A stretch of DNA of 64,000 bases from assembly GCA_949752745.1 (NCBI GenBank), contig OX457027.1, positions 18,308,603 to 18,372,602 on the forward strand, written 5' to 3'. The notes below the pieces were generated by a model, which was given only the letters and a program-made list of their open reading frames with translations, had not been told where the DNA came from and searched no databases. A program made the position numbers and the translations under genes. Position 1 is the stretch's first letter. Each line of letters opens with the position of its first letter. Positions 24,940 through 36,010 of this stretch are shown here, piece after piece. Source of the stretch: Protula sp. h YS-2021. Taxonomy: Eukaryota > Annelida > Polychaeta > Sabellida > Serpulidae.

Positions 24940-25985
24940 TGTCGTCAGGCGTACTGTCGCCAGGCGTACTGTTGCCAGGCGTGTTGTCGCCAGGCGTATT
25001 GTCGCCAGGCGTACTGTTGCCAGGCGTATTGTTGCCAGGCATGTTGTCGCCAGGAGTGTTGTCTCCAGGCGTATTGTCGCCAGGCGTACTGTTGCCAGGC
25101 GTATTGTCGCCAGGCGTACTGTTGCCAGGCGTATTGTTGCCAGGCATGTTGTCGCCAGGAGTGTTGTCTCCAGGCGTATTGTCGCCAGGCGTACTGTTGC
25201 CAGACGTGTTGTCGCCAGGCGTATTGTCGCCAGGCGTATTATCGCCAGGCGTGTTGTCGCCAGGCGTACTGTCCCAAGGCGTGTTGTCGCCAGGCGTACT
25301 GTCCCAAGGCGTGTTGTCGCCAGGCATACATTCCCAAGGCGTGTTGTCGCCAGGCGTACTGTCGCCAGGCGTACTGTCGCCAGGCGTACTGTTGCCAGAC
25401 GTGTTGTCGCCAGGCGTATTGTCGCCAGGCGTACTGTTGCCAGGCGTATTGTTGCCAGGCATGTTGTCGCCAGGAGTGTTGTCTCCAGGCGTATTGTCGC
25501 CAGGCGTACTGTTGCCAGACGTGTTGTCGCCAGGCGTATTGTCGCCAGGCGTATTATCGCCAGGCGTGTTGTCGCCAGGCGTACTGTCCCAAGGCGTGTT
25601 GTCGCCAGGCGTACTGTCCCAAGGCGTGTTGTCGCCAGGCATACTGTCCCAAGGCCTGTTGTCGCCAGGCGTACTGTCGCCAGGCGTATTGTCGCCAGGC
25701 GTATTGTCGCCAGGCGTACTGTTGCCAGGCGTATTGTTGCCAGGCATGTTGTCGCCAGGAGTGTTGTCTCCAGGCGTATTGTCGCCAGGCGTACTGTTGC
25801 CAGACGTGTTGTCGCCAGGCGTATTGTCGCCAGGCGTATTATCGCCAGGCGTGTTGTCGCCAGGCGTACTGTCCCAAGGCGTGTTGTCGCCAGGCGTACT
25901 GTCCCAAGGCGTGTTGTCGCCAGGCATACTGTCCCAAGGCGTGTTGTCGCCAGGCGTACTGTCCCCATGCGTATTGTCGCGACAC
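24940..25985. repeat. 15-bp minisatellite, about 69 units, with longer-order blocks
   Basis: The unit is GTCGCCAGGCGTATT with a small set of variants (gttgcc, gtccca, catgtt, gagtgt). Blocks of variants recur: the 'catgttgtcgccaggagtg' combination appears near 25,040, 25,145, 25,460 and 25,745. The period is five codons, so the array is open in several frames. The minus frame would give a TPGDN-type pentapeptide repeat in a 410-residue frame (26,089-24,857) whose unique ends look like nothing known. I treat it as non-coding. Confidence 0.95.
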
Positions 25986-26504
25986 CGCAGAAAACCCTCA
26001 AGGGAAAATAATTCGAAGCCTAAATGTAAATGGGGCAAAATGTTTGAAAGCAGCCTCTTGATGAAACACGTATAATCACGGCCACGCAAAACTTAATCTG
26101 GATCAGATGTAAGCAGGATTTTCGTTTCGCATTATGGCTGTGCAGAAAAGAAGAAAGATACAGTGGAAAGGGTACATCGCACGGCTCGTCAAAAGAAACT
26201 GGTTCATGCATTTAAGCGGTAGACGATAGCAACAGATAAAAAATCGCAAGGAATTAAACCGGGTCACGCGCTTTGCTGCAATGCGCTTTGCCATTTCAAC
26301 CATGAAGCATTAGAATTGTGAAAAATGCCTTACGACAGAGTTAAGAAAAGAAAAACCCAAGATTAGTGGACATTCTACCGCTAGTAACACAACAGAGCCA
26401 TAAAACACCTCAAGTCACTAACATGCATGCTGCTTGTACTTGTATTTCACTATTAAACGAGAACTAATTTCTCAAAGCTAAATATTAAACACTTGGCAAA
26501 AAAT
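25986..26504. other. LPCAT intron, nothing recognised
   Basis: Unique-looking sequence without a supported gene or RNA. Confidence 0.4.
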
Positions 26505-26668
26505 ATATAATAGTAATACTTCATTCTGAGTGCGTACGATATTGTTTTTTGCCTGAAGCCGTAGGGCCGTACGGACCGACCCCGAAGGAGGAGGTCCGTA
26601 CACGCCCGTAGGCTGTAGGCAAAAAACAATATCGTACGCACTCAGAATGATGTATTACGTTTATTATA
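26505..26668. mobile_element. Palindromic foldback (MITE-like) element
   Basis: Perfect 33-bp inverted arms (26,521-26,553 and 26,618-26,650, starting TCATTCTGAGTGCGTACG) are extended inwards by about 24 imperfect bp and outwards by an imperfect GTAATAC/TATAATA stretch. The whole 164 bp can fold into one hairpin with a loop of about 16 bases. Non-coding. Confidence 0.75.
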
Positions 26669-29600
26669 TGCCTACTTTTGCTATTTTTATGTCGTTCTTC
26701 AAAATTTTACCACGCACTATTTTTGCACTCAGTATGCTCAAATGGGGTGACGCGTAATCGGTACTGCGGTCAGCGAGCTTGATATTTGACTCGGTATTTG
26801 CACTTAAGAAAATAAATATTAAGTATTTATTTACTACGTGTAATGATTATTTCTGACGTAATACCCCCCCCCCCCCCAAGCCGCGGCATTATATCAGTTA
26901 TATCTTTATTAATTTCAAATTAATGCACACAAAATCACCCGAAGGACGTGTGTAAAATTACCAACAATTTACCCTTTAAAATAAATATTAATCTTCAAAA
27001 ATGCCTTCCTTTCTGTCATCAGTGATAATACACCTTAATTTACGTGCCTTAAGCTCATGTGGTTTAAGAACTAACCTCACAAGCCCGCCTCATAAACAAG
27101 TATTTTCTCCCTTTCGAACGCTCGTTCTTATTTTTGTCAGTTCAATGGAAGTAACTTATTTCAACTCAAATCGCGAAATAACAACGCAACAAATACACAA
27201 ATGGCGTAATTATATGACATTTGTAATTAGATGACGTTTCGTTTTCAGGCTGTGCTGTAAATATCGTCACAGTAATGACTCATTTATCGATTTTGAGGAC
27301 GGTTGCAGTTGATTGTGACCCACTTTCTCTTCACTTTCAAGTCCAAAAACACGTGTTTTTTTTTGTTTTTTTTGGTTACTGTTTACATCTGATCGCATTA
27401 TGAACATGCTTACAGGGTGGGGGGGGGGGGGGGCACCATGCAATCTGGCCTATGAAAACTGCATGTTAGTTTTTTTTTCTATCATTTTTTTTGTACGCGG
27501 ACCTCTAGGCATATAATAAATATATATATATATTAAAATAGCTTTCTCCCTTCGAGTAGAACTGAAAAAAAAAACCAGCCCGATTTTGGTTAGCTTTTCC
27601 TTTTCAGAAAAGGCAATGTTTTTTTTCTCGGATTCCGAAACCTTTCTCAGAAACTTTTTGCCAGTTCAAAACCCTTCTAAAAATATACCTTGCCCACTTA
27701 CTCTGTGAAAGGGCATCCTCGACCCCCACCCCCCTACCCTCCTCAAGAATAGGGCGTAACTGAAGCCGATAATTTATTTGGACATTCAGTGTATTTAAAA
27801 TGACCAAGTAGGATTTAGCATCGTGCTTATAAAACCAACACAAGCATTTCTCTAGCTCGTAGGAACATCCCCCTTCTACCCGGAACAAACCCCACCCCAT
27901 CCCCTGCTATAAATAATATCAATCATCCTTTCTTTTCAATGAATAGATCAGTGGTTGCTTTTAATACTATGTGCTATTGACGCTTAATTGCAATTCTGGA
28001 TGATATGCAGTTCAGCAGTTGGCCATTTTGACACGCTTTTGTAACTGGGTGTGGTTCTTAAGGAAATGTAATCGCAAAAAGGAAATGTATTAAGGAAATG
28101 TAATCGAAAAAAAGTTGTTGGAAAATGTAAAATATGTGATCACGAAACATCAAGTTCTTGTGAGTCCTTAAAAACACTTAAATCTAGGGGAGAGGGGACT
28201 TTTTACTGGGTATGAAAAAATGGGGGGTGGGGGTTTATTATCGGACGGACTTTTTATCATGAGCAGGCTTTTTACCGTTTACCATAAAAACTAACTGTGC
28301 ACTGTTTATTTGCCAAATGCACTCAATTTTAAAGGAAGCAAACTCCGTAAAAACAGTAAAACAAACCAACCGCAGCGTGATCACGTGATTGTGTCGCTGT
28401 ATTGGTGCACTGCGAAGAAAAAGCGGCAGAACATTACTTACACTTACACAGTTCTAGTGGCGTGTTTAACGCCGTGTATCTAGATATACATTTCTACTGT
28501 GCGTGATATAAACTCCCCGTCTTGAGCCATCCATGAGAATACAGACGACAAGAATCCAAGCAATGGAACGTTTTGACAGCACAGTTCATTCACTTCTGCC
28601 GCTCCTTATTTGAACATTTTTTTTTCTAACTCGCAAAGATAATAGACAACAGCATCGCGAATCACTGCACGAGATATGACAGCTTTGTATGGCGACGACA
28701 AGCCTGACACACTGAGAAAGATCATCAAAGCTTCAAGTTTTCACCTGGCCAGCTACACCGCTGCAATATTTATAATATTCATAAAATCCAATCATCCCCG
28801 ATAAACATTTAGCAATATAGGAAATTACTCTTCACGGATGCCATGGGTCCGAAATTGGGATCCGAGACCCCAAGGACCTGTTCCTACCTCAATAAGGGCA
28901 AAGAAGAGGTCGTTTCATGAAATATCCCCTTCTACTGCATTAGCTAGCCTTTGTTACAATCGTGCCTAAACTGTACAATGATCTGTGGCTGCTTTGTAGA
29001 CGAGAGTAAATATTCCTGAAGAACTTCTTCAGAAGAATTAAGGAAGTTCAGTTGAAAAAAAAACTGCTACCTAGACTTGACTGGTTCCTTTTAAAATAAA
29101 CCAGAAGTTAAGCTTTTTTTAACAGAAATCCTAAGGTAAACATACAACTACATGTTAGATATTATTATTGATCAGTACATATTCGATAACTCCTAATTGC
29201 TGTAAGTCAAATACTGCAGGCGGCCCTTTATAATTCTGTGCATTTTCTTATTCGCTAATTCTAATATTCGATATATTGTACATTAAGCCCCATTGTGTCT
29301 GTTTTGAGTTGCCGAATATCTACTGAACATGTAACACTGGAACTGATTACGTTTAGTACATAAATTTTCTACAACATATCGCACACAGCGGGCACTACGA
29401 CAACAAGCAGGTCATTTGCGGTATCTAATCTACGATGTCATGACATAACGTCCGGTCACCAGTCGCTGACACTTACTCGTCATTTCAACCAGTTCCAAAG
29501 AATAAATATAATCCCGACTAACTTTTTACCTCGGTTATTGAGAAGTCTATTAGAAAATCGTTTTGGATTTTCAACAAGCCGAAAAAATAAATAAACAATC

Positions 29601-29940
29601 GCCGAGGGCACAGCCTCCACCAACCGAACAAGACCTTGACCACGGAGGGCCATGGGCTTTAGAAATGAAAGATGAGCAATGACTCGTATCGAAAGTATAT
29701 TCTGCCACGTATATTCTGTGTGATCATGTTTCATTTACTGACAGATTTGAAAAATCAACCCCGAGCGTGCTTTTGTAACGGAAAATTAGTGAACAAATGT
29801 AGTGATATAAAATAGTGGGTGAAAATCCAAAACGGAGGCAAATGTGATCTTGAAATTGGGTCAAGGTCAAAATAGAAATAACGTGCACCAACCCCGATGA
29901 TATGTCATCTATATGGCAAATATCACTGGAAACGGATTAT
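26669..29940. other. LPCAT intron, homopolymers, nothing coding recognised
   Basis: A C14 run lies near 26,865 and a G15 run near 27,419-27,433. A short AT dinucleotide stretch lies near 27,515. Sequence at about 29,770-29,940 has 'aaattgggtcaaggtcaaaa', a style common in dispersed invertebrate repeats that end in GGAC/GACA microsatellites, which follow at 29,965. Confidence 0.4.
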
Positions 29941-29959
29941 CAGGATTGGAGTGGCATCC

Positions 29960-30046
29960 AACGATGGACGGACCGACAGACAGACAGACGGACAACACTC
30001 AAACTTACAGTCTCCTCGGGGGCCTAAAGCCCTGTTTCGGGACTAA
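29960..30046 (+). mobile_element. GACA/ACGG microsatellite + hairpin-like tail + CTAA, copy F
   Basis: 'atggacggaccgacagacag' is followed by a foldback region (AGTC..GGGGGCctaaaGCCC..GGGACT, 30,009-30,044) and CTAA (30,043-30,046) then A7. It has the same order of parts as the other termini but more complex pairing. Confidence 0.35.
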
Positions 30047-30448
30047 AAAAAAGCCTTCAGCTAAATGTCTGTCGACTAGTGGCCGGATGTCGTGTTGACT
30101 GGTTGAAATCTACGAGCACTCGGTACAAGGTGTGGTTTATAATGACAACATAACGTGAACAAAACGCAGCAGCGGGTTAGTTTTAACATATCCAAACTGT
30201 CCCTACAACACAAGAGATGCCCTATCCAGGAGGTAACAACCTCGCTCACTTGAGTGCTCAAGACAGCTTAAATGCTTGGGCACTGAATTCAATCTCCCCG
30301 GAAAAAAATTCGACCTCTGGGGATATATATGAGCCTGCTCAAGTTAACGAGGTTCTTTCACATGTACGTATGCAGACAGCAACATTATTTGATATACAAT
30401 ATCAATATGCGCAGCCCCTTGTGCTCGCCATTGCTATACAAGACCTAC

Positions 30449-30666
30449 TTCCAAACAGCGGAACAAGCTCGGCGTCTGACTTAGCTACCACGGAGGTGAG
30501 ACTATGGAACACAACTGGCAAGGCATCTAGGTAAGATGAGTGCGGGGCCATCGCTAAGATCGGCGCAACACTCGCATCCACTTGTTTCCCCTTCGCCACT
30601 ACCCAATGAAACCCACCGGCGAAAAAAACTCCGCGGCAAGCCAGCACAACGGCGGGCCGTAACGAG
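30449..30666 (-). CDS. LPCAT: LPCAT alternative exon 3a (HX4D motif, first version)
   Basis: This exon encodes 72 full codons plus two split codons of the acyltransferase domain. Visible are FFAGGFH (as in vertebrate LPCAT1), AKGKQ, APIL and APHSSYLD with the catalytic HX4D (residues about 128 and 133). The acceptor is a T-rich tract ending 'taaacag' above 30,666. The donor is gtaggt at 30,448-30,443. It enters in phase 2 and leaves in phase 1, so it joins exon 2 (ends phase 2) to exon 4 (starts phase 1) without a break. The text around GGFH and SSYLDA is closer to LPCAT1 than exon 3b is, while 3b looks somewhat nearer LPCAT2. That is my inference from remembered family features, not a computed alignment. 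Confidence 0.92.
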
Positions 30667-30721
30667 CTGTTTAAACAACAAAAACGTTTTTTTTTGACAT
30701 ATTATTTACATACTTTCGAGA

Positions 30722-30955
30722 TTGTGTAAAGAGCTCACACCGCATCTGAGTGGCATTAAGGTTTGTTCACGTGACAATTACGCCTACCAGCGTGCCCTGC
30801 TGTTGTTTACTGCTCTCAACGTGAACAAGCCCTTCAGCGTGTACCTGGATACCAAAGCACAACATGAATCGTCTTGGCACCAAATGATGCACCAAAGCGT
30901 GTACTTGAAGTGGGATAAAGCAATCTGCGCACATTTATCGATTGACCCTGATAGT
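30722..30955 (+). other. Unrecognised open frame, possibly an exon fragment
   Basis: An open frame with codon-like composition lies 55 bp from exon 3a on the opposite strand. Its translation (YQRALLLFTALNVNKP, then SVYLDTKAQHESSW) looks protein-like and not low-complexity. The frame continues into a T10 run at about 30,957 and then into a degenerate repeat, where it loses meaning. I do not recognise the family. It may be a fragment of a mobile-element protein or chance. Confidence 0.25.
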
Positions 30956-30959
30956 TTTT

Positions 30960-31110
30960 TTTTTTTTTGGTCCCGGGCACTTTCCCTCCCGGGGACGTTT
31001 TGTCCCGGATACGTTCTTTACTGGGGACGTTTTGTGCCGCATACGTTCTGTTCCAGAAACATTTTGACCTGGGTGCATTCGGAGTACGTTCTGTCTCGGG
31101 GTAATTTCCA
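30960..31110 (+). repeat. Degenerate ~20-bp repeat, first block
   Basis: Repeated 'acgttttgtcccggatacgt'-like units. The same family fills 31,960-32,260, so the two blocks flank the OTU-like fragment on both sides. Confidence 0.6.
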
Positions 31111-31375
31111 GTGTGACAGTAAAAAATACGCCCCTGTAAAACATACCTGGGGGACATTTATTATTGGTAAAAATGCCCCCCTTCACAGCTCCATCTTTAA
31201 AGCAAATTAATTGCTGAATGTTATTTTCCAATAGATTTTTTTTTTTCGATGGCAATGACTTGCGTTCATCTTTTAAACTGACGATTGATCTTTTATGTAT
31301 GGAGTACACCAAATCTGGTTGATGATTTACATAGTACTATAGTAGCTGAAGGCAATTTTCCATGTTTCTGTAACA

Positions 31376-31779
31376 TTAAAAAAACGGAAATTCGAACGTA
31401 AGTCCACATCAAATTCATATATACATCGCATAAACAGGTGTGAAATGATGGTTCATGTTGGAAATGTACATCTTCTTTCCTGTTTTCCCCAGTTTTCCCA
31501 GTGGCTTCCGTTTGGTGCAGTCGGCCCTGTGGGTATCCCACTTGAAGGAGTCCTTGCCACACTGGCGAAAATATAACTATGTCAGTGTGTAACATAGCTG
31601 CGGTTGCTATGATTTCCATCGTTGTGGCCCAAACTCCAGGTTTTCCAATGTCGCTTTTGATATAACAGAGCGTGGCAACCAGTAAGACGAAATGGCAAAT
31701 TGCAATCAACTACTGTACGAATCATCAACCAGATTGACGCATACATAGATCTTGCTGTGCCCCATACATAAAAGATCAA
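31376..31779 (-). pseudogene. OTU-like cysteine protease domain fragment, frameshifted
   Basis: Two overlapping minus frames read like the middle of an OTU domain of the kind often found in invertebrate mobile elements. The upstream frame has VWGTARSMYASIWLMI (31,779 side). The downstream frame has GVWATTMEIIATAAMLHTDI, followed further on by an FQHE..FHT stretch in place of the usual YLHH..DHY. The catalytic start (DGNC) is not visible and the frame changes near 31,690. It is probably a relic carried by a transposon inside the LPCAT intron. The family call rests on pattern recognition only. Confidence 0.45.
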
Positions 31780-31959
31780 TCGGTCAGTTTAAAAAAATAA
31801 AAGTAAATCAATGTCAACGAAAAATGTATAAAAAATAATATTCAGTCTCTTAAGCAATACACTTGATGTAAAGATGGAGCTCTAGGGGGGGGGGGGGGCA
31901 TTTTTTACTAGAGGGAGAGGGGCATTTTTTACGGGGACGCCGGACATGTTGTGTCCCAG

Positions 31960-32260
31960 GCCATTTTGACATGGATTCGTTCAGAGTACGTTCTGTTCCG
32001 TATAAGTTCTGACCCGGATAAGTTCTGTCCTAGGCACATTTTGATCTGGCTACGTTCGGAGTACGTTCTGTCGCGGATGACTTCTGACCCGGAAACGTTT
32101 TGCCCCAGGCACATTTTGACCTGGATTCGTTCTGAGTGCGTCCTCTTTCGAACTTCTGAACCGCACACGTTCTGTGCCAGGTATATTTCGACGCGGGTAC
32201 GTGCTGTCCGGACATTCTGTCCCATGCACATGTTGACCTGGGTACGTTTGGTCCCGTTTT
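31960..32260 (+). repeat. Degenerate ~20-bp repeat, second block
   Basis: Units such as 'gttctgtcccggataagttc' alternate with 'ggcacattttgacctggatt' blocks of about 65 bp. It is related to 30,960-31,110. Confidence 0.6.
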
Positions 32261-32381
32261 CATCGAAAGGTACGTTGGCTTTAGCATAGGTCAAAATTAA
32301 ATTATTCGTCGGATTTTTACGACAACGAAACTTGTTTCAGCCACATAAATCGGGCTGGCATTCCACATTTAGGGGACATGC

Positions 32382-32638
32382 AGTCACGGTTAGTGGCGCT
32401 CTCAGGTTCAGATTTAGTGGTGTTTTCGGACCTGGATTCACAATTAGTGGCGCTTTGAGGCTCACATTTAGTGGTGTTTTCGGACCTGGATTCACAATTA
32501 GTGGCGCTTTGAGGTTCATATTTAGTGGTGTTTTCGGACCTGGATTCACAATTAGTGGCGCTTTGAGGCTCAGATTTAGTGATGTTTTCGGACCTGGATT
32601 CACAATTACTGGCACGTTGAGGCTAAAATTTAGTAACT
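32382..32638 (+). repeat. 54-bp tandem repeat, about 4.7 copies, open frame of 18-residue units
   Basis: Each unit reads 'ggcgctttgaggctcacatt' then 'tagtggtgttttcggacctg' and ends 'gattcacaattagt'. The + frame (32,332-32,640) translates as repeated GALR(F/L)xFSGVFGPGFTIS. Substitutions between copies fall at first or second codon positions as well as third, so there is no clear sign of protein-level constraint. Confidence 0.85.
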
Positions 32639-33387
32639 GATCGAGCATTCGATGGTGCTTTCCTGGAGCACCTTAATGCCACCCAGTGAGAGCCTTACCA
32701 ATCCAACAAACCACCATATAGTAAACGGGTGTAGTAGATATTTTTAATTGTATAAAAAAAACTAAAAACCTATTTTAAGAGAAAAAAAAACACAAAGTTA
32801 ATTCAGAAATAACTCGGCATCTGGAAATAAAACAAATATGAATTATTTACGGCATCTGAAAAGCATTATTTTTTTTTTAAATGAAAAGTAACTGTTCCCG
32901 ACGAGTGGAATTTACTCAAGTGTCTGTATTAAAGTAACTAAAGACTGACTTAACAATAAATTTTAGACCAAAAAAGCTATTATTTAAACTGCGTGAAAGA
33001 CATACCAAACAGCATTAACACTGAGTGTCGTTAAGAAAAAACACACCCTAATTCAGTTAACTCGCAATTAAACATTTTTTACCCTTTACCCTCGTTTTTG
33101 CCATTCGTTATTTCCGTTGCCATTTTTATAATTTTATTTACTTTTTTGAAAGTTTCTGAGTTACCGTACAGCACGCTGCTAGTGGGCTCATTACTTTGAC
33201 ATCTACCGATACGTGGGTCTTAAAATGGAACACTGTGTATTGTTCAAGCAAGAAGGAACTGAGCCACACAGCTAAGTCAACTACGTCAATGGTTCCACCA
33301 AAAATGAACAAATTAGAACAGGAGCTACCTCGGTACTCCAGGCAGGCGCATGGTCGTGCCTCCGTGTGAGCGACAACCGCATAGAAA
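32639..33387. other. LPCAT intron, nothing recognised
   Basis: AT-rich sequence without a supported feature. Confidence 0.4.
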
Positions 33388-34330
33388 GGACGCCTCGTAA
33401 AAGCTCTCACAAGCGCCAGGGAAGTGCCTCGTAAAAGCTCTCACAAGCGCCAGGGAAGTGTGTCGTAAAAGCTCTCACAAGCGCCAGGGAAGTGCCTCGT
33501 AAAAGCTCTCACAAGCGTCTGCACAATGCCTCGTAAAAGCTCTCACAAGCGTCTGCACAATGCCTCGTAAAAGCTCTCACAAGCGCCAGGGAAGTGCCTC
33601 GTAAAAGCTCTCACAAGCGCCAGGGAAGTGCCTCGTAAAAGCTCTCACAAGCGTCTGCACAACGCCTCCTAAAAGCTTTCACAAACGCCTGGACAGTGTC
33701 TCGTAAAATCTCTCACAAGCGCCTGATCAGTGTCTCGTAAAAGCTCTCACAAGCGCTAGGGAAGTGCCTCGTAAAAGCTCTCACAAGCGCCAGGGAAGTG
33801 CCTTGTAAAAGCTCTCACAAGCGCCTGATCAGTGTCTCGTAAAAGCTCTCACAAGCGTCTGCACAATGCTTCGTAAAAGCTCTCACAAGCGCCAGGGAAG
33901 TGCCTCGTAAAAGCTCTCACAAGCGCCAGGGAAGTGCCTCGTAAAAACTCTCACAAGCGCCAGGGAAGTGCCTCGTAAAAGCTCTGACAAGCTTCTGCAC
34001 AATGCCTCCTAAAAGCTTTCACAAGCGCCAGGGAAGTGCCTCGTAAAAGCTCTCACAAGCATCTGCACAATGCCTCGTAAAAGCTCTCACAAGCGTCTGC
34101 ACAATGCCTCGTAAAAGCTCTCACAAGCGCCTGGTCAATGTTTCGTAAAAGCTCCCACAAGAACAAGGGTAGTATGCCTCGTAAAATCTCTCACAGATTT
34201 TGAAGTATTTCGTAAAGACTCTCACAAGCACCTGGGCAGTGTCTTGTAAAACCTCTCAAAGGCGCCAGGCCAATGTCTCGTACAAGCTTTCATAAGCGCC
34301 CGGACAGTGAACAACGTAAAGACTCATAAG
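33388..34330. repeat. 34-bp minisatellite, about 27 copies
   Basis: The unit is 'gtgcctcgtaaaagctctca' followed by 'caagcgccagggaa', with a second common variant ending 'caagcgtctgcacaat'. The two variants occur in short runs. It grades into the related 30-bp array at about 34,331. Confidence 0.9.
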
Positions 34331-34950
34331 CACCTGGGCAGTGTGCCCCGAAAAGGCAAGTGCCTCGACAGTGTGCCCCGAAAAGGCTCTCACAAGCGCC
34401 TGGGCAGTGCACTTCATAAAAGCTTTCATAAGCGCCTGGACAGTAAACGACGTAAAGACTCATAAGCACCTGGGAAGTGTGCCTCGTAAAGGCAAGCACC
34501 TCGACAGTGTGCCCCGAAAAGGCAAGCGCCTGGACAGTATGCCCCGAAAACGGCAAGCGCCTGGACAGTGTGCCCCGAAAAGGCAAGCGCCTGGACAGTG
34601 TGTCCCGAAAAGGCAAGCACCTGGACAGTGTGCCCCGAAAACGGCAAGCGCCTGGACAGTGTGCCCCGAAAAGGCAAGCGCCTGGACAGTGTGCCCCGAA
34701 AAGGCAAGCGCCTGGACAGTGTGCCCCGAAAACGGCAAGCGCCTGGACAGTGTGCCCCGAAAAGGCAAGCGCCTGGACAGTGTGCCCCGAAAAAGGCAAG
34801 CGCCTGGACAGTGTGCCCCGAAAAGGCAAGCGCCTGGACAGTGTGCCCCGAAAAGGCAAGCGCCTGGACAGTGTGCCCCGAAAAGGCAAGCGCCTGGACA
34901 GTATGCCCCGAAAAGGCAAGTGCCTCGACAGTGCGCCTCGAAAATGCTCT
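34331..34950. repeat. 30-bp minisatellite, about 20 copies, derived from the 34-bp family
   Basis: The unit is 'gtgtgccccgaaaaggcaag' followed by 'cgcctggaca'. Some units carry one extra base in the A/C tract (31 bp), which shifts the frame between neighbouring reading frames. Long open frames on both strands are consequences of the 30-bp period. Confidence 0.9.
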
Positions 34951-36010
34951 CGCAAGCGCCAAGCAGTATCCCTCGTAAAGGCTCTCGTGCCACACGAGCA
35001 GTCCTTTTTTCTGCTTTCAGAAAAGAAAGCTTGCAAAATTGTTGATGAGATTTTGAATTGCACACAAAAAACTGTGCAAAAAGGTTCTGCTGAATTGATT
35101 TTTTTCGGTCCATTAACACGTATAACGATTTGTTTTTAAAGTGTACTAAATAAATCGGATTAGTTGACAAGATATTCTATGAATTTTACATCTGAAACAG
35201 TTGGTCTCTAATGGGAGTTACAATCCGCCAATGCATGACTTTGGTACTGCAAGGCGTTGCCACTAGGGCGGGCAGTATCACAATGTCACTTCAGAACTGA
35301 TGTTGCCATGGCTATTGATGCAAATCATTGAGCACATTCTTAATCCATCAATTTCTCTCAAAACATTTCAATAAATACTTACAAATTCCACACGAACACT
35401 GGGTATAATTTTACCTTTGAATCTTGGGGTCCGATAAAACAAGAAGCTTTAGCTTAATCAGTTCTTATTATACAGAGTCACAAACTTCTGGCAATGACTC
35501 AAAAGATAAATGAGGATTAACTCTACATATACACACTCATACATGTTGGTTTTTCATGAGAATGTGCCGCTGAATATAAAGCCTAATAAATAGTCGGATA
35601 TCACTCTGCAGCATTGTAAACTCGACACCAAAAGAACATAACACAGCAAATGCAAAAAAAATGCACTTTTCATGTCAGACATCATTTACACGCTCGTTGG
35701 CAGACGCCGCTTCTTAAGTATAGGACGTAAATCAGCAAACTACAACAAACGGCCATTTATAATCTTTGTTACCCACCCTTTGTTCAACACTTTTTTCTTA
35801 CTCAACAGTGGACGGAAGCAAGTGGGCATATGGAGAAAAATTCTCTTTTTCCTTCCTTTACTACTTTTTCTCAAAACGTAAACCTTGTAAAAAAAACTTC
35901 TTTACGATGTTGAGAGTACAAGACTTCTAAACGGAAGATAACCCAGGTGACGCCAAACCCTCTGCCTATAAAGAAAGACAGGGCTGCTCAGAACTTTGTA
36001 CAATACATAC
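34951..36010. other. LPCAT intron 2, nothing recognised
   Basis: No exon or RNA that I can support between the minisatellites and exon 2. Confidence 0.45.

Noticed and set aside
24857..26089. Frames of 359-410 residues with PGDNT or SPGVL repeats
   Set aside because: They arise from the 15-bp period in three frames on both strands. The unique ends do not resemble any protein.
33138..33410. Minus frame MRAFTRRPFYAVV... as a gene
   Set aside because: No family resemblance. Its start lies in the minisatellite edge and there is no splice or promoter support.
34290..35170. Frames of 136-257 residues with CPEKASAW or FGAHCPGAC repeats
   Set aside because: Product of the 30-bp minisatellite. 31-bp units make the translation jump between frames.
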